Assembly (NCBI RefSeq): GCF_963678635.1 | Contig: NC_087064.1 | Location: 73,779,465-73,843,464 of the forward strand | Source of the DNA: Symsagittifera roscoffensis | Lineage: Eukaryota > Xenacoelomorpha > Acoela > Convolutidae | Length of the DNA: 64,000 nucleotides | Direction of reading: 5' to 3' | Shown: positions 40,277-51,424 of the stretch, in pieces | How positions within the stretch are numbered: position 1 is the stretch's first letter | Layout of the letters: the number at the start of each line of letters is the position of its first letter | Position numbers and translations under genes: made by a program | Notes under the pieces: generated by a model | Database searches by the model: none | The model's input: the letters and a program-made list of their open reading frames with translations, nothing else | What the model was told of the DNA's origin: nothing

Positions 40277-40304
40277 CCATTTATGGAGGTAATATCAAAT
40301 AAGG
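40277..40304. promoter_or_regulatory. CArG box pair in the divergent promoter (B)
   Basis: CCATTTATGG (40,277-40,286) is a perfect CC(A/T)6GG; TCAAATAAGG (40,295-40,304) has one mismatch. Spacing of 8 bp equals that between the second and third boxes in A (25,138-25,165), and the flanking genes are the same pair, so the site arrangement is conserved. Confidence 0.45.
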
Positions 40305-40397
40305 AAAGTTTTGTATGAAATTTACATATACCGAAATCACGTAGGCTGGACTTCTCCTATATAAATCCACAATTCTCAGCAAAAATCATTCTTCCCA

Positions 40398-40990
40398 ATG
40401 GCTGCTGCTATGTGTCAAGCTCTTCCCAGCTTTTATTCAGATTATTGTAAAAAATCACTATTTATTTCCGTTTCCAGTGATTTTTACGAAACATACATAG
40501 TAACACAGGATTATTGTGTCTCTACCCACAACTTTTTATGTTCTTTGGAAAATTGTAAGTTCCATTTGGTTTTAATAGGAATATCTCTTAGCCAAATTTT
40601 TCAGAGATTAGATAAATATGTATTCATATATCAAGAAATTGACTGTTTTACACTTTGTTCAAACACAGATTCTATTCAAGTATTGTTACGTCAAGCGGAG
40701 AAGTGTTCAACCAGCTCAGACGAGCTGTTCAACATAACTTACGATGGAGAGGAGCCGAAAAGATGACTAGTATTGCAAAGAAACGACTAATTCGGAAAAA
40801 ATTCAAGAGACATTATTTATGTTCCAACCAGAAACCTGCTTCCACACAAACTCTTGGTTCAGCGTTTCTGGATAGAATTCGAAAAATTCAAAACTCAAAA
40901 AATAAACTTGATTTGTTCAAGATTATTGATTGCTTTATTGATTGTCATGGTTCTGTGCATAGTGATTGTGTAAGCTTTGTGATAAAATAA
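40398..40990 (+). pseudogene. Maverick cargo gene with basic tail, ~195 residues (copy B), one frame break
   Basis: ATG 40,398. The front reads MCQALPSFYSDYCKKSLFIS, then YIVTQDYCVS and CKFHLVLIGISLSQIFQRLD; a frame change near 40,675 (around the ACAGATTCTATTC stretch) leads to VTSSGEVFNQLRRAVQHNLR, then TSIAKKRLIRKKFKRHYLC and a Cys/His ending (IIDCFIDCHGSVHSDC). TAA at 40,988-40,990. Copy A (25,031-24,526) has the same order. The basic helix-like RRAVxHNLRxR and KKRLxRKKFKRHY parts suggest nucleic-acid binding. Family unknown. Confidence 0.55.
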
Positions 40991-41142
40991 TCAATTGTTT
41001 TCAAGTGAGCTCTTCAAAGTTTACATTGATAAATCTTTAAAAACAAAGCTTTGGTTCAGGAGCACTTTATCCAAATGATAAAAAAAAATAATTTACAATT
41101 CAAAGGGAAACTTGAAAAAATGTGTAAGAAATCAAAAAATGA

Positions 41143-41690
41143 GTTAATTTTCGAGTTCCTTGTCACTTTCTTCTTCATGTGCCACACCATGTTTCCTTCT
41201 AAACAGAGCTAAGTTATCCTGTTGAACCTTCAATTTTTTTCTTCTTGTACCTTCTATCACGAATTGTTTCAATTTTTCGCCAATCATGTAGGGAAATTCT
41301 TAAGGGACTGAAACACTTCTTCAGATCTCTGTAGAAGATGTCAAATTCAACCATTTTTTCAAAAATAGTCATTTGTAGCAAATGTTCATTTGTAGCAAAT
41401 GAAAACTATTTCCGAATCCCAGATCCACAACTTCATCAAAATGTTTTTCATTTGAATCATATGAAAACCCGTACTTTTTTCTCGGTGACAATTTCAAACT
41501 GGATGCAGTAACTCGCTTGTTCTATTATGATTGGTTTCAAAGTTTGAGATAGACTTCCGTTTCTTCTAAAAATTCTTCCCATGTCGATAAAATGAACTGA
41601 ACTGTGGGAGATTTTCAAATGAAATGAAATATATAATTTTTCACCTGTAGATTTTGCTGAATTTCTCATAAAAAAACTGAACTCCAAAAA
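41143..41690 (-). pseudogene. extra Maverick B cargo gene of unknown function
   Basis: The first part (41,687-41,457) carries LKPIIIEQASYCIQFEIVTE and KKVRVF; later parts in other frames read KMVEFDIFYRDLKKCFSPLK and FPYMIGEKLKQFVIEGTRRK, with an acidic end EEESDKELEN-TAA near 41,143. Frame changes lie near 41,455 and 41,300. Strand-rich front and charged tail, like its neighbours. No counterpart was found between the matching genes of A (23.56-24.5 kb). Its upstream DNA (41.9-42.15 kb) contains two TGACGTC sites and a CTGATTGGTT box. Confidence 0.4.
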
Positions 41691-42039
41691 TTTTGCAACA
41701 CTTGATTGACTTTAATTGTTTATAAAGGATTTTGTAAAATAAGAATTTTTTGTTGACTAAGATTTTTTCAAAAGGGAAGAATTTCATTGAAAACTATTCC
41801 TATTATTTACAACCCCGGTTGTTTATATTTTTTTTAAATTTAAAAAACTAGCAAAATAACTAAAATCCACAACTTTTTTTCATCAACATCATCACCTTAG
41901 AGTTAGTTCTGAAATTCTGATTGGTTAAATTTAAGTGATTATTTCTAGAATTTAGAAGATTGAGGAAAATGTAGATGTTAATGTGTAATGTTTTTTTTTA
42001 TAAAACTCAAGGATTTAATCTGTAGATTCTAAAAATTGG

Positions 42040-42160
42040 AAGATTATAGAATTTAATGAATAATGACGTCAATTAAATTTTTCTGGTGGAAATATTCCAC
42101 AACTTTTACTGTTCTATAAAAATTAAAGTGTAATGACGTCGTTTTCTCAGTTGGAATTAC
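42040..42160. promoter_or_regulatory. CRE-like site pair (B)
   Basis: AATGACGTCAATT at about 42,062 and GTAATGACGTCGTT at about 42,131, with a CCAAT-type box (CTGATTGGTTAAA) upstream at about 41,918. The vocabulary matches the PolB promoter of Maverick A (21.72-21.87 kb), but here the sites lie upstream of the 41.1-41.7 kb gene. Confidence 0.35.
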
Positions 42161-42614
42161 TTTTTTATTACCTAAATAATTCAAAAGACACCTTCCTAGC
42201 TCTGTAGAGGAATCATGTCAGACCCTCTGAATGGCTTTTTCAAATAGTTTTTCCTAAGATAATTGAATATTTGTTACAAGAATTTTGTCAAAAATAATTT
42301 TTTCTTGCCTGAACAGTTTTTAACATATAAATATAATTTTTTTTACGTATACCTATCTAAGAATTTTTTTCTTGGTTTTTTCAAAAATTATGTTGAATTT
42401 TTTTCATTTCTAAAATGATAAGGCAAAAAAAGCAGAACTTCGATGTAAAAAACATGTTGACTTATTGCTTAGAAAACTTCTAATACCTTGGTTTTCAATT
42501 GTTTCTGATCTACAGACATGCAAAATTAGTTTTTTGAAGGATTTAATTTTGATTAAAAGTTTCATAAAGATTAGCAATTAACTGTGCAAAAAAAACTATA
42601 ATGATTTGTTTCGG

Positions 42615-43145
42615 CAAGATGGGAAAAGTGTTTCAGTTTTTTGAAGCGTATGCGAAAATTGTTTCACTTTTTTTTGTACAAATGCAAAAATTGTTTCAAC
42701 TTTTTTGACAAAATGCGAAAATGTTTCAATTTTTTTGACAAGATGCGAAAGGTGTTTCACCTTTTTTTGACAAGATTCGAAAAGTGTTTTACTTTTTTCG
42801 ATACAATGCGAAAAGTGTTTCCATTTTATCGACAAAATACAAAAAGTGTTTTACTTTTTTCGATAAAATGCAAAATGTGTTTTACTTTTTTCGACAAAAT
42901 GCGAAAAGTGTTTTACTTTTTTCGATAAAATGCGAAAAGTGTTTCAATTTTTTTGACAAAATGCGAAAAATGTCTCAACTTTTTTGATAAAATACGAAAA
43001 GTGTTTCATTTTTTTGACATGATGCGAAAAAAGTTTCAACTTTTTTGACAAGATGCGAAAAGTGTTTCAATATTTATGACAATTTGCGTAAAGTCTTTCT
43101 TTTTTTTTGACGAAATGCGAAAAGTATTTCAATTTTTCTACAAAG
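42615..43145. repeat. tandem array of a 31-34 bp unit, about 16 copies
   Basis: Unit type GACAAAATGCGAAAAGTGTT followed by TTCAACTTTTTT. It fills the space between the cargo genes of B. Frames on both strands here (42,596-42,987) are repeat by-products. At 43,145-43,260 the sequence changes to GTGCAAAAATT...GTGTGCAAAAATTATT, which resembles the array at the same place in A. Confidence 0.9.
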
Positions 43146-43406
43146 TGCGAAAAGTGTGTACAAGATGCAAAACCATTAGATAACTTTTAACATGGATACA
43201 ATTTTTTTCCGTTTTTCCGAATATGTGTGCAAAAATTATTCGAGTTTCTTAACATATGTGCAAGTTCGGAGTACTAAATTAGGTTTTAATTGTTTTTAAA
43301 TAGTTTCCTCTGAACCTCTCATCTATTCTCATAATTAAAATGAAATTGAAGAAATTAATTACAGAAAACGAAGTCAAAATCAAAACACCTTTATTTACAA
43401 AAACAT

Positions 43407-43904
43407 TTAATCAAAGAGCTGTCGAGCAGCAGAAGAGTTCTGCAGGTTCTCTATAGAACGCAGAGCTGGACGAGGTTCCATTGCTGGTGGTTGTTGTGGA
43501 GCTGGAGGCGTCATTGTTTCTGAGAAACCCTCATCTTCATCTATTGTGATGGGGTTTTCGACTGATCCTTCCTCCTCCCAAGGAAAAAGGAAGTCGTCGA
43601 CTGGTTGAGCCACAAATCTTGAGTCCGGAATCTCGGGGTAGTTCATGCCCACATGATCAGAAGCTTCCTCCATCATTTGCATTTCTTCAAATTGGTTCTC
43701 TGTCATGGGTACTTGTGTCATATGATGTTCGTTGAAATCCATTCGCATCACTTCCACCATGTGCCAGACTTGGATTGGGATATCCATTCGTGCCAGAAAA
43801 ACTCCAGAGACTGTTTCTCGCGCTTGAATTTGTACTAGATCAGGCGAACATTCTACAGAAAACATGAGATTGCTGTTTTGTACTGAGAAGATCATTTTGA
43901 GCAA
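43407..43904 (-). CDS. Maverick cargo protein with acidic tail, 165 residues (copy B)
   Basis: Unbroken; ATG at 43,904 (or 43,895, matching the start of copy A). Shares with 23,056-23,556 the blocks MDIPIQVWHMVEVMRMDF, MNYPEIPDSRFVAQP, an acidic SUMO-interaction-like motif (NPITIDEDEG), a Pro-rich linker and the end ARQLFD. Amino-acid identity is high in these blocks, with differences in the linker. Two independent open copies, while nearly all other Maverick genes here are broken, mark this gene as special. Function unknown. Confidence 0.7.
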   Translation of the reverse strand: MLKMIFSVQNSNLMFSVECSPDLVQIQARETVSGVFLARMDIPIQVWHMVEVMRMDFNEHHMTQVPMTENQFEEMQMMEEASDHVGMNYPEIPDSRFVAQPVDDFLFPWEEEGSVENPITIDEDEGFSETMTPPAPQQPPAMEPRPALRSIENLQNSSAARQLFD

Positions 43905-43920
43905 TAAATTGAGTAAAAGA

Positions 43921-45790
43921 GTAAATTCTCGGGAATAAACAAAATTTCTTTCCTTGTGAGGTGTAATTCAGCTGTAAGTTTAAAACTTTGATACGCAATA
44001 TGTGAATCAAAAGTAAACTCTTTGATTGAGTAAGTTTCTCTGAAGAGACCTTTACTTTGTTGGATAACTCTATTTTGTACAATAAAGACGCCCAAAAAAA
44101 TATGAAAACTGGGTTTGACCCATCGGAATTGATTTTCCTTATTTGGATTGCAGTCGTGTCCAATCAGATTTCAGCTTCCTTTTATCGGATTCTTTGTTAA
44201 AAGTCGTGTCCAATCGGAAACAAAGCTCCATTTTGGGTCTTTTCGTTTCCAATCACAAAAATGTTCATTTTTGTTCTAGTTGTCGTATCCAATCAGAGAA
44301 TTTTTTAAGGACTTAAATCTGTCAAAAAAGTAAAAATATACACAAAATCAATTGCAAAATTAAATGACCAAAAATTTTTTGATAAAAAATAAGAAATATT
44401 GCTGATATAAGTAACAAAAGGAAGAAAATTATTAAAAGTAGCATCTCTACAATTTTTTTCATCAAGTAATTGAATTTTTTGTATGTAATCAATGAGAAAT
44501 TGCTAATTTTTAAGTAGATAGTCAAGTTCTTTAATTTTTATGTAAATTTAGGAGGATAACTCAAAGTTGACGAATTTTTCAAAGCAGACTTCTGGGAATC
44601 TGATTCCAAACCGAATCAAGCAGGATTTTGATCTTTGAAAATTTTTAAAGAAATGAAGGAATAAAGAACTTTGCTGAGGTGTTTTTACAAATTTGGGTTT
44701 TGGATATGGGATAAAAAGAGTTTTTGATATTTTATCGTACGACTTTTTGATCAATTTCAAATTCTCGGGAATAAACAAAATTTATTTCCTTGTGAGGTGT
44801 AATTCAGCTGTAAGTTTAAAACTTTGATACGCAATATGTGAATCAAAAGTAAACTCTTTGATTGAGTAAGTTTCTCTGAAGAGACCTTTACTTTGTTGGA
44901 TAACTCTATTTTGTACAATAAAGACGCCCCAAAAAATATGAAAACTGGGTTTGACCAATCGGAATTGATTTTCCTTATTTGGATTGCAGTCGTTTCCAAT
45001 CAGATTTCAGCTTCCTTTTATCGGATTCTTTGTTAAAAGTCGTGTTCAATTGGAAACAAAGCTCCATTTTGGGTCTTTTCGTTTCCAATCACAAAAATGT
45101 TCATTTTTGTTCTTGTTGTCGTATCCAATCAGAGAATTTTTTAAGGACTTAAATCTGTCAAAAAAGTAAAAATATACACAAAATCAATTGCAAAAATAAA
45201 TGACCAAAAATTTTTTGATGTAAAAATAAGAAATATTGCTGATATAAGTAACAAAAGGAAGAAAATTATTAAAAGTAGCATCTCTACAATTTTTTTCATC
45301 AAGTAATTGAATTTTTTGTATGTAATCAATGAGAAATTGCTGATTTTTAAGTAGATAGTCAAGTTCTTTAATTTTTATGTAAATTTAGGAGGATAACTCA
45401 AAGTTGACGAATTTTTCAAAGCAGACTTCTGGAAATCCGATTCCAAACCGAATCAAGCAGGATTTTGAACTTTGAAAATTTTTAAAGAAATGAAGGAATA
45501 AAGAACTTTGCTGAGGTGTTTTTACAAATTTGGGTTTTGGATAGGGGATAAAAAGAGTTTTTGATATATTATCGTACGACTTTTTGATCAATTTCAAATT
45601 CTCGGGAATAAACAAAATTTCTTTCCTTGTGAGGTGTAATTCAGCTGTAAGTTTAAAACTTTGATACGCAATATGTGAATCAAAAGTAAACTCTTTGATT
45701 GAGTAAGTTTCTCTGAAGAGACCTTTACTTTGTTGGATAACTCTATTTTGTACAATAAAGACGCCCAAAAAAATATGAAAAAAGTAAGAG
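43921..45790 (-). repeat. 838 bp tandem duplication (two full copies plus a partial third)
   Basis: AAATTCTCGGGAATAAAC at 43,923 recurs at 44,759 and 45,597 (period 837-838 bp). The copies contain most of the ~170-residue cargo gene, its hydrophobic follow-on ORF and a CCAAT cluster. The third copy departs at about 45,782, where it continues into the intact 5' end of the gene. The first two are therefore 5'-truncated duplicates whose front is fused to the CCAAT region. Confidence 0.9.
44105..44305. promoter_or_regulatory. CCAAT-box cluster, B copy 1 (repeated at 44,943-45,140)
   Basis: CCAATCAGATTTCAG (44,160), CCAATCGGAAAC (44,210), CCAATCACAAAAA (44,249) and CCAATCAGAGAA (44,289), each 40-50 bp apart, several preceded by CGTGT or CGTA. 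This is the reverse complement of the arrangement at 22,680-22,890 in A. The 838 bp duplication has doubled the cluster. Confidence 0.5.
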
Positions 45791-45894
45791 TCAACATCTA
45801 TTTCATCAATAAGAAAATCAATTGAAATTTTTTTTCCTTTTTCTTGTAAAGTAACTCGAGGAAGCTCAAATGTTTTTTGATGGACATTTTTCAA
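45385..45894 (-). CDS. Maverick cargo protein, ~170 residues, divergent to PolB (copy B), unbroken
   Basis: ATG at 45,894 to TAG 45,385. Blocks are KKISIDFLIDEIDVDSYFFH, VFIVQNRVIQQSKGLFRETY and LTAELHLTRKEILFIPENLK, ending in a loop-rich, aromatic tail. Strand-rich with a helix starting LTRKEI. Copy A (21,929-22,520) is broken by stops. The gene starts 358 bp from PolB B on the opposite strand; between them are two CTGATTGGTTGATTT boxes (45,953 and 45,998). No family recognised; a replication-linked role is inferred from position only. Confidence 0.65.
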   Translation of the reverse strand: MKNVHQKTFELPRVTLQEKGKKISIDFLIDEIDVDSYFFHIFLGVFIVQNRVIQQSKGLFRETYSIKEFTFDSHIAYQSFKLTAELHLTRKEILFIPENLKLIKKSYDNISKTLFIPYPKPKFVKTPQQSSLFLHFFKNFQSSKSCLIRFGIGFPEVCFEKFVNFELSS

Positions 45895-46251
45895 ATAATG
45901 AATAAAGTTTGTTTTTTAAATAATAAACAGTTCACTTTTAGAAAATGCTGAATTGTGATTGGTTGATTTCCAACAAACAGTGTTACTAAAAAAGTACTCA
46001 ATTCTGATTGGTTGATTTTCTCTAAAAAAACAAAAAAAACTTATTTTATTCTGATTTTCTTTTACGTTAAAAGCAACTGCTCTATACTTTGTATAACTAC
46101 TTGAAATAAATTTCAAATATTTTTAACAATTCAAAGTAGGTAAAAATTATTTTTTTAAAATTTTTTGGAACATTTTAAATCTCCCAATTTTGTACGTACC
46201 ACTTATTTTCAATTAATTTTGATATACACTAAATATCCCACTTTTTTTCAG

Positions 46252-49200
46252 ATGACATCGCTGAATAGAAATGAGAAAGTGAAATGCGAGGGTTGTGGTA
46301 AAGATGACAAGAGGGCCGATGCGGCCCGACAACGCAAGAGTTGTGTGCGAGGAGTTATTTCTTGTCCGGAATCTAATGATTGTACTTACAACCAGCAAGA
46401 AATGAATTTCCATACGAGCATGAAGCACGTAAAGTCAAACCCAAAGTCAACAAAGTGTGTATCGTGTGAGAAAGAAATTCCAAGCTATTATTCACTTCAA
46501 CAGAATCTCAAGAAGGATCACGGAATGAAAGCTAGAAAAACGAGTGATTCTGTTGCTGATTTGAATAAAATCTTGGAAAAGGAGGAGGATGGTGATCAGC
46601 TACGAGATGAGTTGAATGCCTGTCAACACTTTTGGCAGATACTGAGATAGAAAATGGACGCCACAAAGTATTCAAATTTCAACTTTCAAAACTGGATCCT
46701 AATCTAGTTAATGAAAAACTCGATCAAGTCTTTGAAAAATTTGATTGTGCAGCAAAAATCAACATTGCCTTGGGATTTGTGTTACGTAAAATAGAAACAA
46801 GCGAATATCGTTATTTCTACGCGCACGAAAATAATAAACTTTTTGATAAATCTATACTTATTTGTACTAAAGCAGACTTGACAACTATACAGAACAAGGT
46901 CAATAAGCAAGATATCATTGAAATTTGTACACAAGAGAGACAAAATACGAAATGGCAATTCAAGCTGATCACTAATGTGACCATTTTTGCAGCCTTACTG
47001 AAAAACGTACCTATGGGATGTCCAGATTATGTGATTCCCGAACCACTTCTGAGGAATAACCATGTTAATTGTTTGATTTCGAATCAAGACACAAAACAAC
47101 CATACAATGACAATTTGTGTTTATTTCGAGCGCTTGCAGCTCATTTACATGGAACAACTGGTCTTGACACATCCACTTCCAAGATCTTTAACGATTTTTT
47201 GGAGAAATCGGGTTGTGATCCGAAACAATTTCGTGGAATTTTGATGTATAATCTACCAGTAGTTGAAGATGTACTAGAGAAAAACATCTTTATCTACGAT
47301 ATCAACATTGAAGATGGAGACTTCGTGGGAGAATTAGCTCGGAGAAGTATCGGTAAATATGAGAACACAGTGAAACTTCTACGATACAACAACCACATTA
47401 TGTACGTCAATAACATCGACAACTTCTTCAAATGCTTCCGATGCCCAACTTGCGATACATTTTTCCACAAAGCAGACCACTTCAACAAACATCTCCTACG
47501 ATGCAAAGATCGAATCAAAAACTTTTACCCCAAAAATGTTTTTACTCTACGAGAGACGTTATTTGAAAAACTGGATGGGTTCAATATTGAGTACACAAAA
47601 GAACAAACCTTATTCAAAAATGTCGCTATTTTTAACTTTGAATCTATTTGCGTGCCATCCGAAGAACTAAAACCAACCGAAACAATAACTTGGATCGGGA
47701 AGCATGAACCCATATCAGTGTCAATTTCATCCAATTTGCTTGACAAACCCATTTTTTTGTGTGACAAAGATCCACAATCCCTCATTATTGACTTTGTGGC
47801 AAACTTGGAGTTGTTAGCCGAAAAAAATAAAACCGAAATGCGATCAAAGTTTCTGGAAATTGAAAATAACATCAAAAAGCGATTACACACAATTTACAAT
47901 TTTCAGCATACTTAATGAACGAGTTAGTTTCAACAAGATTGAAGCAAGAGAGTACGAAGATGAATGTATCGAGAATGAGGAAGAAACAGACGCATCCACT
48001 CACTTTCTCAGGATTCAAAAAAATCAATTGATTGATTTGATGCAACATTTAGAGAAATACACCAATACTCTACCAGTATTTGGATTCAACAGTGGTCGGC
48101 ATGATATAAACCTCATTAAATCATACCTCATTCCATACCTTATCAACGAAAAAGAAATTGAACCATCAGTTATCAAGAAAGCAAACGACTTTGTTTCCTT
48201 CAAATTTGGAGATGTTCAGCTTCTGGACATTATGAAATTTTTGGGTAGAGCTACTACCTTAGACTCTTTTCTAAAAGCTTACAAAGCCAGGTAGTTTCCA
48301 TACGAGTGGTTTGATACTCCGAACAAGCTTGATGAACAACAACTACCCTCGTATGATGACTTCTACAGCAAACTGAAGAATAGTAACCCTCTCGATAAAG
48401 AGTTTGATGATTATCAAAAACTTCTTAAGACTGGGATAACTGAAGAGCAAGCCTTGGAAAAACTCGGTCTCAAAACCAAAGCAGCTACGGGATTGGAAAA
48501 CTACAACTACCTTAAATCTATCTGGGAACAGGAAAAGATGACAACCTTTCGCGACTTTCTACGGTGGTATAACAACAAAGATGTTGTTCCTACCCTTGAT
48601 GCTATGCAGAAAATGATTGAATTTTATCATGACAAAGGGATAGATATGTTAAACCTCGGCTGCACACTACCGAATCTAGCCAACATCTGTCTACACAAAT
48701 CAACCGACTATAAGTTTTACCCATTCTTTTCGATTGATAGTGACTTGCTTGAAAAAATACGGGAAGATATGACCGGTGGATCTCAATTGTTTTCACAAAG
48801 AAAGCAGTAGCAAATGAAACCTTTATTCGAAAATCAAAAAATTTGTGAAAATCAATCGTTGGGATTGATGTTAGTCAACTCTATCCTTATTCTATGTGTC
48901 AGGATATGCCCACACGTTTATATACGAGATGGGACTAGAAGAAACACAAAAATTCAAGGCAAGGCAAAATCGAGTTCGAACATTTGAAAATATGTTCATG
49001 TCATACTTTCAAGCAACCAGAACTGAATGTAAAATTGAGAGTTACTACACTACAGGAAACATAAAAAAATTGATTGCTTTAGTGTTGATGGTTATTGCAA
49101 CCATTGTAAGACTGTTTTTGAAGCAATGGGTTGTTATTTCCTTTTTGTTCTTGTCAAGAAGCTAGACCGAGCCTAACTGATGATGATATCAAACGAGGAA

Positions 49201-50588
49201 CCAAGAAAAGAGAAATGGATGATCTTCGAAAAGACTACATTCGAGAAAAAGGATACTGTATAGAAGAAATGTGGGAGTGTAGCTGGTGGGATCAATTTAA
49301 AAACAATGTAGTTGTAAAAAATCAGGTTAGAATTCACTTTACCTTCAAAAGACCTCTTTCTGCCAATTCACTAGTGCAAAACATTAGAAACGAAAAAATG
49401 TTCGGCTATGTGCAATGCGATCTGAGTGTACCAGATGAGCTTAAAGCAAAATTTCCCAATTTCCCACCTATTTTCAAAAATATTGATTTTTCCAGAAACG
49501 ATATTGGTGCATATATGAAGACATATGCGGAAGAAAACGATTTGTTAAAACAACCGCAAAGAATGTTGATATCGAGCTTCAAATTAACCAACGGAACACT
49601 GATCACACCACTTTTCAATTTTTACTTGGATCTAGGACTACAGTGTACAAAAATTCATCGTTTTGTACAATACACACCGCATAAAGTATTCAACAGTTTT
49701 GTTCAGTCTGTTGTTGATGCTAGGAGAGCCGGCGATGAAAATCCATTATCTGGCGTAGTAGCCGAAACAATGAAACTTCTAGGAAACAGTTCCTACGGCT
49801 ATCAAATAATGGACAGATCAAAACATACAATGACAAAATATATTGGAGACGAAAACACCCACAAAGATATCAATAACCAATTCTTCAAGAGACCTAATAT
49901 CGTAGCTAAAGATTTGTATGAAGTGGAACTTGTTAAATCTACTATAGAGCATCGTGAACCAATTATAGTAGGATTTTTTATACTACAGTATGCCAAGTTG
50001 AGAATGTTGGAGTTGTATTATAACTTTTTCGATGAACTTTGCGATGTCAACAAATTCGAAGAACTCGAAATGGATACAGATTCCCTCTATTTGGCTTTGG
50101 CAGAACAAGATTTAGATGATTGTATCCTTCCCAGCAAGCGAGCAGAATGGACTGAAAGGCGAAGCAAGGACTGTCGAGACGATTTCAGACCAGATGCAAA
50201 AAACAACTTTTTTCCCCGTACTTGCTGTTCTAAACATAAGAAACATGACAAGAGAGAACCAGGATTGTTCAAGGAGGAGTTCAGATGCACCGAAATGTTA
50301 TGCCTGTGTATTGAAACCTATTGCTGTTACGATAGTAAAAGTCAAAAGTATAAGTTTAGCAGTAAAGGGTTGAACAAACGTGCATTAGAAGACTCTGGAG
50401 ATGGACCAATGGCAAAGTATCGACAAGTACTGGATGAGGCAGTGAATTTGAAGTCAACGAATAGAGGATTTAAAACGATTAACCATGCAGTCGCAACTTA
50501 TGAACAAACTAAAAAAGGACTGAGCTATTTTTACCCTAAATGGGAAGTTGAATGTGATGGAATACATACTAAACCTCTAAATTTGTAA
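46252..50588 (+). pseudogene. protein-primed family B DNA polymerase (copy B), nearly full length but broken
   Basis: ATG 46,252, just after TTTTTTTCAG. N-terminal Cys/His finger CEGCGKDDKRADAARQRKSC; second finger CFRCPTCDTFFHKADHFNKH. Exo I reads FNFES: the catalytic Asp is Asn (AAC, 47,634-47,636), while copy A has Asp. Exo II-like VFGFNSGRHDIN is intact. Polymerase motif A DVSQLYP (Asp at 48,867), motif B KLLGNSSYGY (49,771-49,799) and motif C MDTDS (50,070-50,084) are all present. Breaks: frame changes near 46,635, 47,910, 48,785, 48,910 and 49,150, and TAG at 48,292. The last 485 codons (49,131-50,588) are open. Replicates the element in a live copy. Confidence 0.85.
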
Positions 50589-51182
50589 GGAATTTTGTAG
50601 TAAAATTGTATACGATGCTGTGAATTAATACATTTTCTCTGTAATTATTTTTTTTCCTTTGAAAAAACTCTTTTTAAACGCTACGTTTGGGTTAACAGTA
50701 TGTTGTTTTTTGATTAGAAAAACATTTACAATCTGGAAAATTGGTATTACTATTTTGTTGTCCAATAAAAGTAGATCATCTCTGGTGTTCAGGTCCTTCT
50801 CACAGTTTTTCATGTGGAATCCATGAATTTCCAGTGAGCGTCCTGAATTCAGTGTTGATATTAGATCCCATAAGACTTTGTCATCCCTGATCATTATATG
50901 TAGTAACTTCTTGGAGCAAAAATTTTCTGGTATAATTGGGGAAAAAGGTAAAAATAAGTTAGCTTTGTAGCGTTTCAATAAGTTAAAATGGTCATTGTTA
51001 AGTAGGTTGTCTTTAGGTTTCAAATCAATATTGGGTTCCTCTGGTACCGGGACCGACCGTTTAGCAGACCAACCTGGAACGATTTCTAAAGGGTCAGAAA
51101 ATTTCGTCGATGAAGTTCCCGTGGTATTCAATCTTTTTGGTAGCAAACTATCGTTCAGCATTATGAAATATAGTAGGACCAA
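50589..51182 (-). CDS. uncharacterised ORF, possible secretory/anchored N-terminus
   Basis: Open from 51,182 or earlier to 50,625 (185 codons). The upstream codons read KIVWFLVLLYFIMLNDS, a signal-anchor-like segment, then PGWSAKRSVPVPEEPNIDLK, LHIMIRDDKVLWDLISTLNS and RDDLLLLDNKIVIPIF. The last block looks like the stretch before the zinc-binding region of gypsy-type integrases, but the rest does not, so I do not call it one. No ATG precedes the hydrophobic part, so a 5' exon is likely. It lies tail to tail with PolB B. Confidence 0.35.
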
Positions 51183-51424
51183 AAACCAAACGATTTTGTA
51201 GTTAAAAAGCGAATAATCTAGCGGTAAATAAAAGCAGCAAATATTCTGTGATTAAGTGAAGTTTAGGAGCTATTGATTCGAATAAATTCAATCACATAGC
51301 TTGAAATACTCGTTATTGACGTGAGAAAAGTGTTTACAATTGAATTTACAGCGAGCGACGGTCGGTCGAATTTTGTTCTATTTAAAACGGTAAAAATTTG
51401 CAAACTCCCGTATTGTTTAGAAAA

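Larger units (their letters stand above)
38500..50588. mobile_element. Maverick/Polinton B, cargo and polymerase half only
   Basis: Gene order from the right: PolB (46,252-50,588, plus), then divergent ~170-residue gene (45.4-45.9 kb), 166-residue acidic-tail gene (43.4-43.9 kb), an extra gene (41.1-41.7 kb), basic-tail gene (40.4-41.0 kb), PC4-like gene (39.6-40.2 kb). This is the mirror image of 19.1-25.8 kb in A. The capsid module is absent: either B was truncated by the events that brought in element D, or the left end is elsewhere. Confidence 0.75.

Noticed and set aside
42596-42987. Open frames with repeated FFDKMRK or VKKVET motifs
   Set aside because: By-products of the 31-34 bp tandem array.
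50625-51182. Gypsy-type integrase fragment
   Set aside because: Only the short block RDDLLLLDNKIVIP resembles it; no HHCC or DDE motifs follow, and the upstream part has a signal-anchor-like segment.
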